A stretch of DNA of 64,000 nt from Mycolicibacterium chubuense (GCF_001044255.1 NZ_JYNX01000019.1:63323-127322); one strand, 5' to 3'. Counted from the stretch's first letter, positions 24,702-33,801 are shown. Notes: generated by a model from the letters alone, not told the origin. Program-made: numbers and translations.

Positions 24702-26350
24702 GGGATGTTCAGCCGCCGCGCGAGGTCCGGTCCCCCGACTTCCCGCAGGAAGTCCGGGTCACCGCAGACGACCAATTGATCTCGGGCGCGGGACAATCCG
24801 ACATAGAGACGCTCGCGGGAGCGCTCGAACGCCGACTCCTCGTTGACGACGAGGACGACCGCTCGGCGTTCGAGGCCCTTGAAGCCGAGCACGTGACCGT
24901 AGAAGACCTGATCGGCGTCCCAGAAGCTGTCCCAGTAGGCGGCGCTGCCCGCGGCTTGGCGTTCGCGTTGCTCGGGATGGCGGCTGCCGGTGGTCAGCAG
25001 CGCCACGTCCTCGGGCCGCCAGCCCTGCTCGAGCAGCGCCTCCACTTCGTCGTCACCGACGTCCATCGCGTCCTCCCGCGTACACGCCACATACTTGACC
25101 GCTGGGCCTTCGCCCCCGAGGAAACGCATCGGGTGATCGACCAGCGGCTGGAACGCGTTGGCGATCTGACGGGTGTTGCGCAGGTTGTGGTCGAGCACGA
25201 GCGGAACCAGCGGCACCGGAGGTGAGCCGTGCCGGTGGAACACCCGCTGGCCTTCGTCGGTGAACACGTAGAGCCCGCCGGTCTCGTCGTCCCGCAACGC
25301 GGCCAGCAGCGGATCCCACCAGGCGTCGGCGAAGTCCTGCGCCTCGTCGACGACGATCGCGTCGAACCGGTGGCCCTGGTCGAGTTGCATTGCCAGCTCG
25401 GTCATCTGAGCCGGTAGGTGCCGTTCCCAGAACTCCACCGTCTCGTCGGTGCGCAGCGACTCGTCGGGTCCGGCGGGAGCGCCCCACGTCTTGCCGAGGT
25501 CGTGGAACTCGCCGACGTAGGCCGGCTGTTGACGCCGGTTCCAGGTCGCGGTGATCCGCTCGAGGTAGGAGGCAAGGCCGTGGGAGTAGCAGACTAGGGC
25601 GACGCGCTGCCCGTCGCGGGCCAAGCGGCGGGCCTGTTCCATCGCCAGGAAGGTCTTGCCGCTGCCGGCGCCGCCGCGGATCTCGACGCGATGCAGCAGC
25701 CGGATCGCGTCGAGGATGACGGACTGGTGTTCGGTGAGAACGTCTGCCGCGTCTTCGTTTTCGAGTGCGCGGGCGACGACGCTGCGCTGCGGGAGACCAC
25801 GCCCGCTCAACGATTCGTTGAGTTCGGCGATTCCGAGACGGCTGAGCAGCGGCCGGTCGAGTTCCTGGCTGTGCAGGACCTCGCGCAGTTTGGCGACGAT
25901 GTCGGGCAGGTCGGTGCGGTCGATGACCTTCCAGCGTGGACAGTCGGGCAGGGCGAAGTCGTCGGACAGGTCGGTGTTGGGCAGCACCACGACGTGGTCC
26001 CAGCGCAGTCGACCCTGCGTCCAGCGGGGATCCTTCTCGACGAAGTCACGCAGCGCGTAGCAGGCCTCACGGGCCTGACGGACGGGGTCGATCTTGTGCT
26101 CGTGGCCGCGGCGCTTCTGCCGCCAGGTCTCCCCGTCATGCCACACCTCGCCGCCCTTGACCTCGACGCAGACGATGCCGGCGCCCTCGATGGCGACGAA
26201 GAAGTCGATCTCGTGGTCTTTGAGGTGGTCGGTGACGCGTTTGCCGGGGATGACCAGGTCGCCGGGCTCGAGCTGGTCGATCAGGGCCTGCCAGACCCTG
26301 CGCTCGGCGCCGTTGGCCAGCCGTGGTGTCTCGGACACGGTGATGGTCAT
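24698..26350 (-). CDS. NERD-domain UvrD-family helicase
   Basis: 550 residues. Residues about 1-130 form a NERD nuclease-related domain with the core EIDFFVAIEGAGIVCVEVKGG (D, E-x-K pattern of PD-(D/E)XK folds). A superfamily 1 helicase follows: Walker A GGAGSGKTFLAME, Walker B VVDEAQDF, and late motifs VLGFKGLERRAVVLVV and ERLYVGLSRARDQLVV. Such proteins act on DNA ends or are found in defence loci. ATG 26350 is chosen because GGGGGAGG lies upstream and the NERD domain begins there; an in-frame ATG 17 codons earlier has no ribosome site. The 124 bases to the divergent WXG100 gene hold the promoters. Confidence 0.85.
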   Translation of the reverse strand: MTITVSETPRLANGAERRVWQALIDQLEPGDLVIPGKRVTDHLKDHEIDFFVAIEGAGIVCVEVKGGEVWHDGETWRQKRRGHEHKIDPVRQAREACYALRDFVEKDPRWTQGRLRWDHVVVLPNTDLSDDFALPDCPRWKVIDRTDLPDIVAKLREVLHSQELDRPLLSRLGIAELNESLSGRGLPQRSVVARALENEDAADVLTEHQSVILDAIRLLHRVEIRGGAGSGKTFLAMEQARRLARDGQRVALVCYSHGLASYLERITATWNRRQQPAYVGEFHDLGKTWGAPAGPDESLRTDETVEFWERHLPAQMTELAMQLDQGHRFDAIVVDEAQDFADAWWDPLLAALRDDETGGLYVFTDEGQRVFHRHGSPPVPLVPLVLDHNLRNTRQIANAFQPLVDHPMRFLGGEGPAVKYVACTREDAMDVGDDEVEALLEQGWRPEDVALLTTGSRHPEQRERQAAGSAAYWDSFWDADQVFYGHVLGFKGLERRAVVLVVNEESAFERSRERLYVGLSRARDQLVVCGDPDFLREVGGPDLARRLNIP

Positions 26351-26474
26351 GCGTCGCCTCCCCCTTGAGTCGTTCCCGATGGTAGCGAGGACCGCGGACA
26401 TGGCGAGAAATTGGCGTCAGGACCCCCTCCCGGCGGCGGCTAGCCTCGAACTACCGACGCTTTCGAGGAAGGTC

Positions 26475-26786
26475 ATGCAAGAGCTGAGAGTAGATGTCGA
26501 TCAGGCATTCGCCGCGTCCCGCGCGTTGGGCAACGACGCTGTGGAACTGAGCGAGGAGCTCGAGGATTTGACACGAGAGTGGGAGAACCTGACTCGCGGC
26601 TGGTCGGGTGTCGCTTCGTCCACGTTCTCCGACGCATGGGGAGAGTGGCTCGAGGTAGCAGTGACTTTGATCGACGCACTTGCCGAGCGGTCACTCAACA
26701 TCGGGCAGGCTGCGGTTCGTTATGCCGAGCAAGACGTTCAGTCCGGCGAGGTGATCGGCTCCATCCAGACGGATCTGTACATCTGA
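26475..26786 (+). CDS. WXG100-like ESX secretion protein
   Basis: 103 residues, all helical, with a W-S-G turn in TREWENLTRGWSGVASSTF that splits the chain into a helical hairpin as in EsxA/EsxB proteins. GAGGAAGG precedes ATG 26475. Its stop overlaps the start of the next WXG100-like gene by one base. It is inferred to be a heterodimer partner needed to send the toxin at 27067 through a type VII secretion system; no ESX core genes are in the window. Confidence 0.78.
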   Translation: MQELRVDVDQAFAASRALGNDAVELSEELEDLTREWENLTRGWSGVASSTFSDAWGEWLEVAVTLIDALAERSLNIGQAAVRYAEQDVQSGEVIGSIQTDLYI

Positions 26787-27070
26787 TGCGTTACAGGGTG
26801 GAACTCGATGAGCTGTTGAGCTTTGTCGATCGACTGCAGTCATTCCAGCAGCGAGCAGAGTCTTTGGCAGCCCGGATCGACGGGCAGGTTGAGGCCTTGC
26901 ACGCGACGTGGTCCGGCGAGGCGGCAGAGGAGCACAGGGCGCGCCACACCGAGTGGATGACAGCTTCCTCCGAGATGCGCGAGGCGCTGGCCCAGCTTCG
27001 GGCGGCTGCGCACAACGCCCACCAGAACTACACCAGCGCGGGTCAGCTGAACGTCGCGATGCTGACGTGA
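26786..27070 (+). CDS. WXG100-like ESX secretion protein, second partner
   Basis: 94 residues in one long helical hairpin, with the turn in LHATWSGEAAEEHRARHTEW. The start ATG shares its first base with the previous stop (TGATG) and the stop overlaps the GTG of the toxin gene, so the three genes are translated in sequence. It probably pairs with the preceding protein or with the toxin N-terminus. No enzymatic motif. Confidence 0.78.
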   Translation: MRYRVELDELLSFVDRLQSFQQRAESLAARIDGQVEALHATWSGEAAEEHRARHTEWMTASSEMREALAQLRAAAHNAHQNYTSAGQLNVAMLT

Positions 27071-28341
27071 CCCTTCAGGATGTTGACACCGACACCTATT
27101 ACGCGGTCGGTACGGGACTCTTCGAGAAGGCGGGCAAACTCTATAGTGCCTTCAACGTCAACGTGGGCATCCTCGGCACTACCGGATCGATGGCGGGCAC
27201 CGACGAGTCGGGGGTGGCGTGGGCGGCCTCCTACGACGAGCGAGCGGCTGAAGTCCTCGGTGCTGCAAATGATCTGATCGCAGCGATGGAGAACTACGGC
27301 GGCGTGATCATCCAGGCGGGGTACAACCACGCCGTCGCCGAGCACAACGCGACTGCCGGCAACCAGGGTGCTCCACCAACGAAACCGCCCGAACCGCCGA
27401 GCACAGCCGGTGTTCTGACAACGCCTCCCTCCGCCGGCGGTCCCGGCAGAGGCCTGCTGGACACGATCGGGCTGATGCAGCAGGTGGGCGTCCCGGTGCC
27501 CGACGGCGACACGGACAAGGTGTCGAAGGCTGCCGATGCCTGGGACAGGATGGCTACGGTCTACCAGACGACGTCGATCGCCGAGGCGCTGGAGGTGGAT
27601 GCCCGGGCGTTCCGCGACACGCACTCGCCCGAGGTGGAGATCATCGTCCGAGACCTCGAACAGCTGCGGGATGCCACGTCGTCAGTCGTGAACGGATGCG
27701 CTGAGCTGGCGCAGTCATGCCGAGACTATGCATCGGCTCTCGGTGACCTGCGGACGCAGCTGGAAGGCATCCTAGGGGATCTGGCCGTGGAACTGGCGAT
27801 GACCGCGGCGATCGGCGTCGCGGCATCCTTTGTGTCGTTCGGAGTAGGCGGGGTAGCCGCGACGGCCAAAGCAGCGCAGTCGATTACGAAGTTCGCCCGC
27901 ATCATCGCCGAAGCCGTTGGCGCTTGGAAGATCACCAAGAACATCAGCAGGGGCGTCAAACGGGCACATGACATTGCCGGGCTGCGTCAGAAGCTCCAGC
28001 GGATCAAAAACCTGGGACGGAAGGGCAAGCCGGAGGGGCCGCCACCACCACGGAACATCGGCGACCTGTTCGCCGGACGTATTCCGAAGGCCAGCGAACT
28101 GGAAAACTACGCGAACTCGCAAGGTTGGGCGAAGGTTCAGACACCTGGCGGACCACCGAAGTACGTGGACGAGAATGGTGTCGTTCGTATGACAATCAAG
28201 GAGGGAAGCCCGCGGACCCCGGGTAGCGAGGCTCCGCATGTCGAGCTCAGAGACGCGACCGGACAGAGGATCGATCCGAATGGGAATCCTGTGACGAGAC
28301 GTAGTGAAGGCAACCACACGCCGATATTGTGGGATTGGTGA
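27067..28341 (+). CDS. Polymorphic toxin, type VII-secreted
   Basis: 424 residues. The N-terminal 110 residues are helical and ESX-substrate-like (DTYYAVGTGLFEKAGKLYSA). A Pro-rich linker follows, then a second helical region, a hydrophobic segment near 240-270 (AMTAAIGVAASFVSFGVGG), a basic linker and a C-terminal domain of about 95 residues. That domain runs from RIPKASELENYANSQGWAK through YVDENGVVRMTIKEGSPR to HTPILWDW, compact and His/Asn/Arg-containing as in nuclease toxins, but I cannot assign its family. Position after two WXG100 genes and before immunity-like genes supports the toxin call. Confidence 0.75.
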   Translation: MTLQDVDTDTYYAVGTGLFEKAGKLYSAFNVNVGILGTTGSMAGTDESGVAWAASYDERAAEVLGAANDLIAAMENYGGVIIQAGYNHAVAEHNATAGNQGAPPTKPPEPPSTAGVLTTPPSAGGPGRGLLDTIGLMQQVGVPVPDGDTDKVSKAADAWDRMATVYQTTSIAEALEVDARAFRDTHSPEVEIIVRDLEQLRDATSSVVNGCAELAQSCRDYASALGDLRTQLEGILGDLAVELAMTAAIGVAASFVSFGVGGVAATAKAAQSITKFARIIAEAVGAWKITKNISRGVKRAHDIAGLRQKLQRIKNLGRKGKPEGPPPPRNIGDLFAGRIPKASELENYANSQGWAKVQTPGGPPKYVDENGVVRMTIKEGSPRTPGSEAPHVELRDATGQRIDPNGNPVTRRSEGNHTPILWDW

Positions 28342-28345
28342 ACCG

Positions 28346-28717
28346 ATGATCGACTACTCGAAGTTTCCTGGCTTGGCAGGCGTGTATCTCGAGGACAGCT
28401 ACGTACTCGAGATCGTCGAGACGCCCCAACAGATTGTCTTCAGGCTCGACGCGGTCTTGACACCCGAGAGTCCCGCCTACCATCCGCCGCGCCCCGGCGA
28501 GCACTACTGCTATGCCGCAGCGAATCTCGTGTTCCCTGACGTAGCAGTTGTCGAATGGATTCGTCGCACCGAGAAACACTTCACTGACGCGACTGGTGAG
28601 GAAGACCTGGGCAACATTGACATCCTCCAAGACGAGGGCGACGGCTTTATCGTGGAGGGCGATTGGGGCCGGCTGCGGATCGTCGGTCGGCAGCCCATCC
28701 TGAAGCTCACCTCGTGA
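28346..28717 (+). CDS. Probable immunity protein for the adjacent toxin
   Basis: 123 residues, acidic and soluble, beginning MIDYSKFPGLAGVYLEDSYV. It lies 4 bases downstream of the toxin gene, the usual place of the cognate immunity gene. The mainly beta-type sequence (GDWGRLRIVGRQPILKLTS at the end) fits small immunity domains. No catalytic motif is present. The function is inferred from gene order; the family was not identified. Confidence 0.65.
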   Translation: MIDYSKFPGLAGVYLEDSYVLEIVETPQQIVFRLDAVLTPESPAYHPPRPGEHYCYAAANLVFPDVAVVEWIRRTEKHFTDATGEEDLGNIDILQDEGDGFIVEGDWGRLRIVGRQPILKLTS

Positions 28718-29085
28718 CAGAACAGTCGAGATGGCGACCGATGTCGGCGGACGAATCAGACTTGATCCGCGCCATCTTCACCTCGGCAGGCGTTCGCGGT
28801 GCAAAAGCGCTTCTGCGTGACCTCGACGGTGCCCTCGTCTCCAACGAAACGCACTGGATCCTCGATGTCAAGACACCGAACTCCGCAGCGGCTGCGCCAT
28901 TTCCAGACGGCCCATTTCCAGCGCGCACATTTGTATCCAACGAAAGCCACTATCGGGGCGAGATCATCATCTGGCTCAGCGATGGCCACGTCTCAGGACT
29001 GGAATTCGCGTGGGTCACCGATCAGCCACCGTCGAGATGGCCACGTCCCGATGAGATCGAAGTGCACACAGGCGACGTCACCTGA
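28714..29085 (+). CDS. Immunity-like small protein
   Basis: 123 residues. It starts at GTG 28714 overlapping the stop of the previous gene. The C-terminal part (GLEFAWVTDQPPSRWPRPDE) resembles small actinobacterial proteins encoded behind polymorphic toxins. No membrane segment or enzyme motif. It is likely a second immunity gene, for this toxin or for a toxin domain lost from the locus. Confidence 0.6.
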   Translation: MTEQSRWRPMSADESDLIRAIFTSAGVRGAKALLRDLDGALVSNETHWILDVKTPNSAAAAPFPDGPFPARTFVSNESHYRGEIIIWLSDGHVSGLEFAWVTDQPPSRWPRPDEIEVHTGDVT

Positions 29086-29108
29086 GATGCACACTGAAGG
29101 AGTCAGCC

Positions 29109-29501
29109 ATGATAGATCTGGGCTTGGGCGGAAAAAGGTTGCGGTCCGTGCTCATCGAGCATTCGGTGCTCCTGCAGCTATCAGAGGGGCATTTCGTCCT
29201 CATCGCGTCGCCCTTCACGCTGGTTCGCGAAGGAATGTTAGTCGCCTTTTCACCAGAGGAGGATCCTGACGAAGCCTTCGGACCGATCCGCCAGCTGATC
29301 AGACGAGCGGTCGTCGAGGCGACTGCAGATGAATCGGGATTACTCAGAATCTGTTTCGGAGATGGCACTGCGTTGCAGGTGCCATCGGATGATGCGTATG
29401 AGGCGTGGAACGTGTCGGGTCCGGGTGGCGCACTCGTCGTCTGCATGCCCGGCGGAGAGCTCGCCGTCTGGAATAAGGACACTTCAGGACTTAACAGTTG
29501 A
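29109..29501 (+). CDS. DUF6188-like probable immunity protein
   Basis: 130 residues, mostly beta. The motif SDDAYEAWNVSGPGGALVVC with PGGELAVW near the end matches DUF6188-type proteins, which occur with toxin loci in actinobacteria. GAAGGAG precedes ATG 29109. It is the third gene in the row after the toxin and probably protects against a related toxin. Confidence 0.65.
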   Translation: MIDLGLGGKRLRSVLIEHSVLLQLSEGHFVLIASPFTLVREGMLVAFSPEEDPDEAFGPIRQLIRRAVVEATADESGLLRICFGDGTALQVPSDDAYEAWNVSGPGGALVVCMPGGELAVWNKDTSGLNS

Positions 29502-29544
29502 GCGTGGGCCTCTCCCCTGCCCTGGCGACTGAAAGGATGACCTC

Positions 29545-29805
29545 GTGGACGCCCGTTTCAGCTTCCTCAGCATTTCTGACGCGGCATTGCTGAATGACGT
29601 TCTGGCTCGCCGCAACCCCAACCTCCTCGAGGGGCTGACACAGCTGAACCGATTGTCACTCGAACACGCGGAGCAGGTCGTGCTCCTGCTCAGCGACGAG
29701 TTCATCAATGCGCTGGACGACGACTGGGAACCGACCGAGTACGGCAAGAGGATCAGCGACCTCCTTGCTCAGGTCAATGCGGTCAAAATCGCGGAATGGC
29801 CGTGA
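29545..29805 (+). CDS. Small immunity-like protein, 86 residues
   Basis: A small helical acidic protein starting at GTG 29545 with GAAAGGATG upstream. It has no recognised domain; the C-terminal part reads EYGKRISDLLAQVNAVKIAE. It is the fourth small gene behind the toxin, all on one strand, so it is read as part of the immunity array. Downstream, 29806-30027 contains no supported gene. Confidence 0.55.
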   Translation: MDARFSFLSISDAALLNDVLARRNPNLLEGLTQLNRLSLEHAEQVVLLLSDEFINALDDDWEPTEYGKRISDLLAQVNAVKIAEWP

Positions 29806-30027
29806 ATAGGGCGCCACTATGCGAGACGGTCGCTGTGCCCATCAGGTCCCGCCTTGTCGCTGCTATCCCATAAGCTGAGGGAGCTCACGAGCGGACGACT
29901 GTTCGGGTACCTGGCCCGTCGTCCCGGCAACCGCGCCACACCGCACGGTGCCCCAGGGGAAGAGCCGGCACGCGAAAGCGTGCAAGCGGTGGACGCCTGA
30001 ACGCGGCGTCGCCAGAAGGCGCAAGAT

Positions 30028-30621
30028 ATGTCGGACAACATCGACAGTCCCACGGATGCGGCTGTGCGCGAGCGAGTCAAAGCTCTCTCTGTCCACGTCC
30101 CGTGCGGTGGAATCCGCGGCCCGATCCAACGAGGCACACGGTCGCGCTGGCAGTCCTGCCGATGTGAGGACCACCCCGTGCGTTGGGAAAAGGCCGACGT
30201 GTCGCGTGAGTACGACCTGTGCATCGTCTACTTCCGTGCAACGGCCGGCGGTACGTCGCGCTGGGCCTGGCTGGCATGCGAGCACTGCCGCGCAGTCAAC
30301 AGCGACGTCGGAAGGAGTTGGGGATTCGAGCCGTTCAGGCTGGGTCGGCACAGCCTGATGCACGGAGTAGGGGTACGCATCGATGCGCCGCCCCACATCC
30401 GCGATGAGCAGAGTGCGCGTCTGAAGGAGTTCGCCCGCGGCGACGTCCGCCTTCGTGACTGGCGTCGCGCTGAGTACCCCGCGCTTGCGGCGAGTTTCGA
30501 TCCTCTCGCCGATGTCCCGCTGGAAGTCTGGAGGCAGAAGCATCCCGCGAGCTGGGAAGCGTCGCAGGATGCCTTCGCTCGATTGATCGGCCCGGGCTTC
30601 CCCCAGGTCCGCCCGATGTGA
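30028..30621 (+). CDS. Hypothetical protein, 197 residues, possible zinc site
   Basis: Starts at ATG 30028 after GAAGGCGCAAGAT. Cysteines cluster in SCRCEDHPVRW, YDLC and LACEHCRAVN, suggesting a zinc ribbon, while the second half is charged and helical (LKEFARGDVRLRDWRRAEYP). No family is recognised. It follows the immunity array on the same strand with a 222-base gap and is convergent with the SIMPL gene. Confidence 0.6.
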   Translation: MSDNIDSPTDAAVRERVKALSVHVPCGGIRGPIQRGTRSRWQSCRCEDHPVRWEKADVSREYDLCIVYFRATAGGTSRWAWLACEHCRAVNSDVGRSWGFEPFRLGRHSLMHGVGVRIDAPPHIRDEQSARLKEFARGDVRLRDWRRAEYPALAASFDPLADVPLEVWRQKHPASWEASQDAFARLIGPGFPQVRPM

Positions 30622-30759
30622 CCAACGCGCCCGGGATTGTCACCGGGATCGCCGGAGGTGTTGTGTCGAAACGCAATTCACGTACACCGGAGCGACGTCG
30701 GGCAAGACCTCGTCGGGCGACCGCACGGTCTAATTGTTTCGGCCTGCGACGAGGAGCCG

Positions 30760-31440
30760 TCAGGAGGCCGCGGCTGCGACGAACCGCGCGTCAACAGTCG
30801 CCGACACCCTGATGTCTTCCGGCACGAGCTCGACGTCCGGGCCGCTGCGAGAGGACGCCGGTGCCGCGTCGACGGATCCGAACCCGTCGCCAAACTGGGA
30901 CTGTGCTTGGCCACCGAGCATGCCGGCATCGGCGATCGCGATGGGGCGGACGGTTCCGAGATCGAGAGCGTCGGCGTACAGCTGCGCGCGGGCTGCCGCA
31001 TCCTGAACAGCCCGGGTACGGACCCGTGCGACCAGTTCCTCCCGGCTCTTGGTGGTGAGCGCCCACCTCACGTAGGAGAGTTCGAATCCTTCGGTTCCGG
31101 TAACGTGTCCGCCCACCCACTGTGACAGTGCGGTGAAGTCGCGGAACTTCACTTCGACGCGGACGCTCGCGTCATAGACGGGCGGGAGCTCTTCACCATC
31201 CTCGTTTCGGGGCCGATGGGACCAGGTGCGCAGCTGTGCTGCTGACCACCACGTGACGGCGCCATGGTCGCCGTCCTCGAGCCTGCGGATCGATTCCTTG
31301 ACGACCTCGAGGTCACGAGCCACCTGGTCATAGACCCAGTCCTTCTCGGGGCCGTGATAACTGACAGAGGCGTGCACGGTCCCCCGCTCGGGCGGCTGGA
31401 AATCGGAGAACGAGCCCCGAACTGTGATCTCAGTGGACAT
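30760..31440 (-). CDS. SIMPL domain (DUF541) protein
   Basis: 226 residues. The N-terminus ITVRGSFSDFQPPERGTVHA and the middle SYVRWALTTKSREELVARVR followed by DAAARAQLYADAL match the SIMPL/DUF541 fold. Members are periplasmic or cytoplasmic proteins of unclear function linked to oxidative stress. No signal peptide is seen here, so it is probably cytoplasmic. ATG 31440 is favoured over a start 8 codons upstream because the domain begins immediately. The 230 bases to the next gene upstream contain nothing supported. Confidence 0.75.
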   Translation of the reverse strand: MSTEITVRGSFSDFQPPERGTVHASVSYHGPEKDWVYDQVARDLEVVKESIRRLEDGDHGAVTWWSAAQLRTWSHRPRNEDGEELPPVYDASVRVEVKFRDFTALSQWVGGHVTGTEGFELSYVRWALTTKSREELVARVRTRAVQDAAARAQLYADALDLGTVRPIAIADAGMLGGQAQSQFGDGFGSVDAAPASSRSGPDVELVPEDIRVSATVDARFVAAAAS

Positions 31441-31670
31441 TTGCCTGACGCTAGCGGGAAGCACCGACAGCCGACGTCACCATTCAGAACTTCGTCGGTT
31501 CGCCACGCGTCGGTTCTGCGGAATCAGGTTGCCACGCAGCAGCACTCTCTCGATGCATGACCAGCGAACCGCTCGTGCCGAAGGTGCAGTCCTGCGGTAG
31601 TCGACCCGCGGTCACGCCCACTGGGCCGGCAGCCGCTTCACCCGTCCTCCGTGTATTCCGGCACCCCACA

Positions 31671-32294
31671 TCAGAGCAGCGCAGGCACCGCAGCGGGCAG
31701 ATACGGCGCGACGTTGCGCCAAGCCCGATCGATGTAGTCCTGCTTTTCGCCGACCGGGGCGACGTAATGCAACGCCTCGAGGGCCTCGTCTTTTCCACGT
31801 AGGCGCGCGATCAGCCAGGCGGCCAGGTACTGCGAAGCCAAGCAGCCTCCGGCGGTAGCGATGTTGTCTGTGGCGAAGAACGGCTGGTTGAGCACGTCCA
31901 CGCCGGCAGCGATCACCCAGGGCTTCGTCGTCAGGTCGGTGCACGCGGGCACATCACGCAGCAGTCCGAGCTTCGCCAGGACCAGCGCTCCGGAGCATTG
32001 CGCAGCGATGAGCTGGCGCTGCGGGTCGAGTCCCCGCAGAACATCCATGATCGCCGGGGTGTCGACGACCTCGCGGGTGGCGATGCCGCTGCCGACGATG
32101 ACCGCGTCGGCAGCAACAGCGTCCTCCAGGCTGGACATCCGCTCGATGGTGACCCCGTTCATCGACGTCACCTGCGCAGTCGGGGCGGCGATGGTGACCC
32201 GCCAGTCATCGTCCTTGATGCGATTGAGGACCCCGAGCGCAATCAGGGAGTCCAGCTCGTTGTAGCCCTCGAAGGTCAGGATGGCGATGTGCAT
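31671..32294 (-). CDS. DJ-1/PfpI family protein
   Basis: 207 residues. Class I glutamine-amidotransferase-like fold with the nucleophile elbow IAAQCSGALVLAKLGLL (reactive Cys), the acidic residue early in LTFEGYNELDSLIALG, and TAGGCLASQYLAAW near the C-terminus. Close relatives include isonitrile hydratases and stress proteins. ATG 32294 is chosen for GAGAGG upstream and because the fold starts there. It diverges from a MocR regulator with an inverted repeat between them, so it is probably that regulator's target. Confidence 0.83.
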   Translation of the reverse strand: MHIAILTFEGYNELDSLIALGVLNRIKDDDWRVTIAAPTAQVTSMNGVTIERMSSLEDAVAADAVIVGSGIATREVVDTPAIMDVLRGLDPQRQLIAAQCSGALVLAKLGLLRDVPACTDLTTKPWVIAAGVDVLNQPFFATDNIATAGGCLASQYLAAWLIARLRGKDEALEALHYVAPVGEKQDYIDRAWRNVAPYLPAAVPALL

Positions 32295-32337
32295 GACAGC
32301 GTCCTCTCGGCGTGATGATGCGACCGTAGAAGCGGCG

Positions 32338-32377
32338 ATGCATGACGGACAAAGAATTGTCATGCATACAATCGGGG
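32338..32377 (+). promoter_or_regulatory. MocR operator and leaderless promoter
   Basis: ATGCATGAC (32338-32346) and GTCATGCAT (32359-32367) form an exact 9-base inverted repeat with a 12-base spacer, centres 21 bases (two helical turns) apart. TACAAT at 32367-32372 is a TANNNT -10, placing transcription start at or next to the GTG at 32378. A weak -35 (TGACGG, 32343-32348) lies inside the first arm, so a bound protein would cover this promoter. Confidence 0.6.
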
Positions 32378-33715
32378 GTGCCCACCGCCAGGTACAAGCG
32401 CATCGTCGATGCCTTCGCCGCCGAGATCCGGACTGGGCGGCTCAGCGCCGGAACGCAATTGCCGACTCATCGCGACCTCGCCGCCCGCGAGGGCATCGCC
32501 GTCGTCACCGCCTCGCGTGTCTATGCCGAACTCGAAGCGATGGGCCTGGTCAGCAGCGAACAGGGACGCGGGACGTTCGTCCGCGACCTCGCACTTCCCC
32601 CCGGGCACGGCATCGATCAGCACGCCCTCACCGCAGACGCTGTCGACCTGAACTTCAACTATCCCGCGCTTCCCGGCCAGGCCGACCTGCTGCGTCAGGC
32701 GTTGCGTGAGCTGGCCGGCTCGGGCGACCTGGACGCGCTGCTGCGCTACCAACCCCACGGTGGGCGGGATCGCGATCGGGCCGCGGTGGCCACCCATCTG
32801 CTCAGTCGCGGACTCGACGTCACTCCCGACCGCGTGGCCGTGGTCAACGGAGCCCAACACGGGCTGGCGGTCACCGCGCTGGCCATGCTGCGACCTGGCG
32901 ACGTCGTCGCTGCCGATGCCGTGACCTACCCCGGGTTCAAGGTGCTCGCCGAATCGCTGCACCTCGAATTGACGCCCATCCCAACAACTGTGGCCGGTCC
33001 CGACATGGACGGGCTGGATAGCCTGTGCCGGCGCCGGCCGGTACGCGCGATCTACGCGATGCCCACCCTGCACAACCCGCTGGGCTGGGTGATGACGGAA
33101 GACAGCCGCCGACATCTGATCGGCATTGCCCGCCGCCACGAGCTGCTCCTGATTGAAGACGGCTCGTATGCCTACCTTGTCGACAGCCCCCCACCACCGT
33201 TGGCCGCGACCGCTCCCGACATCACCGTGTATGTATCCGGGCTGTCCAAGAATGTCGCTACCGGACTGCGCGTCGGGTTCGTCGTCGCACCGCAAGAGCA
33301 CATGCGCGCCATCGAACGAGCAATACGGGCGACGACGTGGAACACCCCTGCCCTCACCGCGGCGATCGCCGCACGGTGGCTGGAGGACGGCACGGTCGCC
33401 CGCCTCGAAGCCGAAAAGCGCGCCGACGCCACGCTCAGGCAGACGATCGCCCGAGAAACGTTGCAGCCCTTCGAACAGCTCGCGTATCCGGCGTCCTACT
33501 TCACGTGGCTACCGCTACCCGACGGCGCCCGCGCCGACCGGATCGCTGCGACCCTGGCGACACGCCAGATATCGGTCTCGACAGCCGAGCCCTTCGCGAT
33601 CACCGCGAACCCGCCGCAGGCCCTTCGACTCGCCCTGGGTTCCGCCGCCTTGAGCACACTCGCCGATGCTCTCGCTGCCGTCCGTCGCGCCATCGAGGAC
33701 GACGTTCATCGGTGA
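32378..33715 (+). CDS. MocR/PdxR-type GntR regulator with aminotransferase domain
   Basis: 445 residues. An N-terminal GntR winged helix (QLPTHRDLAAREGIAVVTAS) is fused to a class I aminotransferase fold: NGAQHGLAVTALAMLRPGD, the PLP lysine in VSGLSKNVATGLRVGFV and the Arg-containing C-terminal domain. Such proteins sense PLP or an amine and control neighbouring genes. GTG 32378 is preferred to ATG 32342, because the latter lies inside the operator arm and upstream of the inferred transcription start. Likely target: the divergent DJ-1/PfpI gene. Confidence 0.87.
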   Translation: MPTARYKRIVDAFAAEIRTGRLSAGTQLPTHRDLAAREGIAVVTASRVYAELEAMGLVSSEQGRGTFVRDLALPPGHGIDQHALTADAVDLNFNYPALPGQADLLRQALRELAGSGDLDALLRYQPHGGRDRDRAAVATHLLSRGLDVTPDRVAVVNGAQHGLAVTALAMLRPGDVVAADAVTYPGFKVLAESLHLELTPIPTTVAGPDMDGLDSLCRRRPVRAIYAMPTLHNPLGWVMTEDSRRHLIGIARRHELLLIEDGSYAYLVDSPPPPLAATAPDITVYVSGLSKNVATGLRVGFVVAPQEHMRAIERAIRATTWNTPALTAAIAARWLEDGTVARLEAEKRADATLRQTIARETLQPFEQLAYPASYFTWLPLPDGARADRIAATLATRQISVSTAEPFAITANPPQALRLALGSAALSTLADALAAVRRAIEDDVHR

Positions 33716-33801
33716 CCACCTGTGGCGTCGTGACTCCGACCTTCGTGATCAACGACGAAGCGCGCCGCCTCGCAACGACTCCCGCTGGGACGCAGGATCA
33801 T

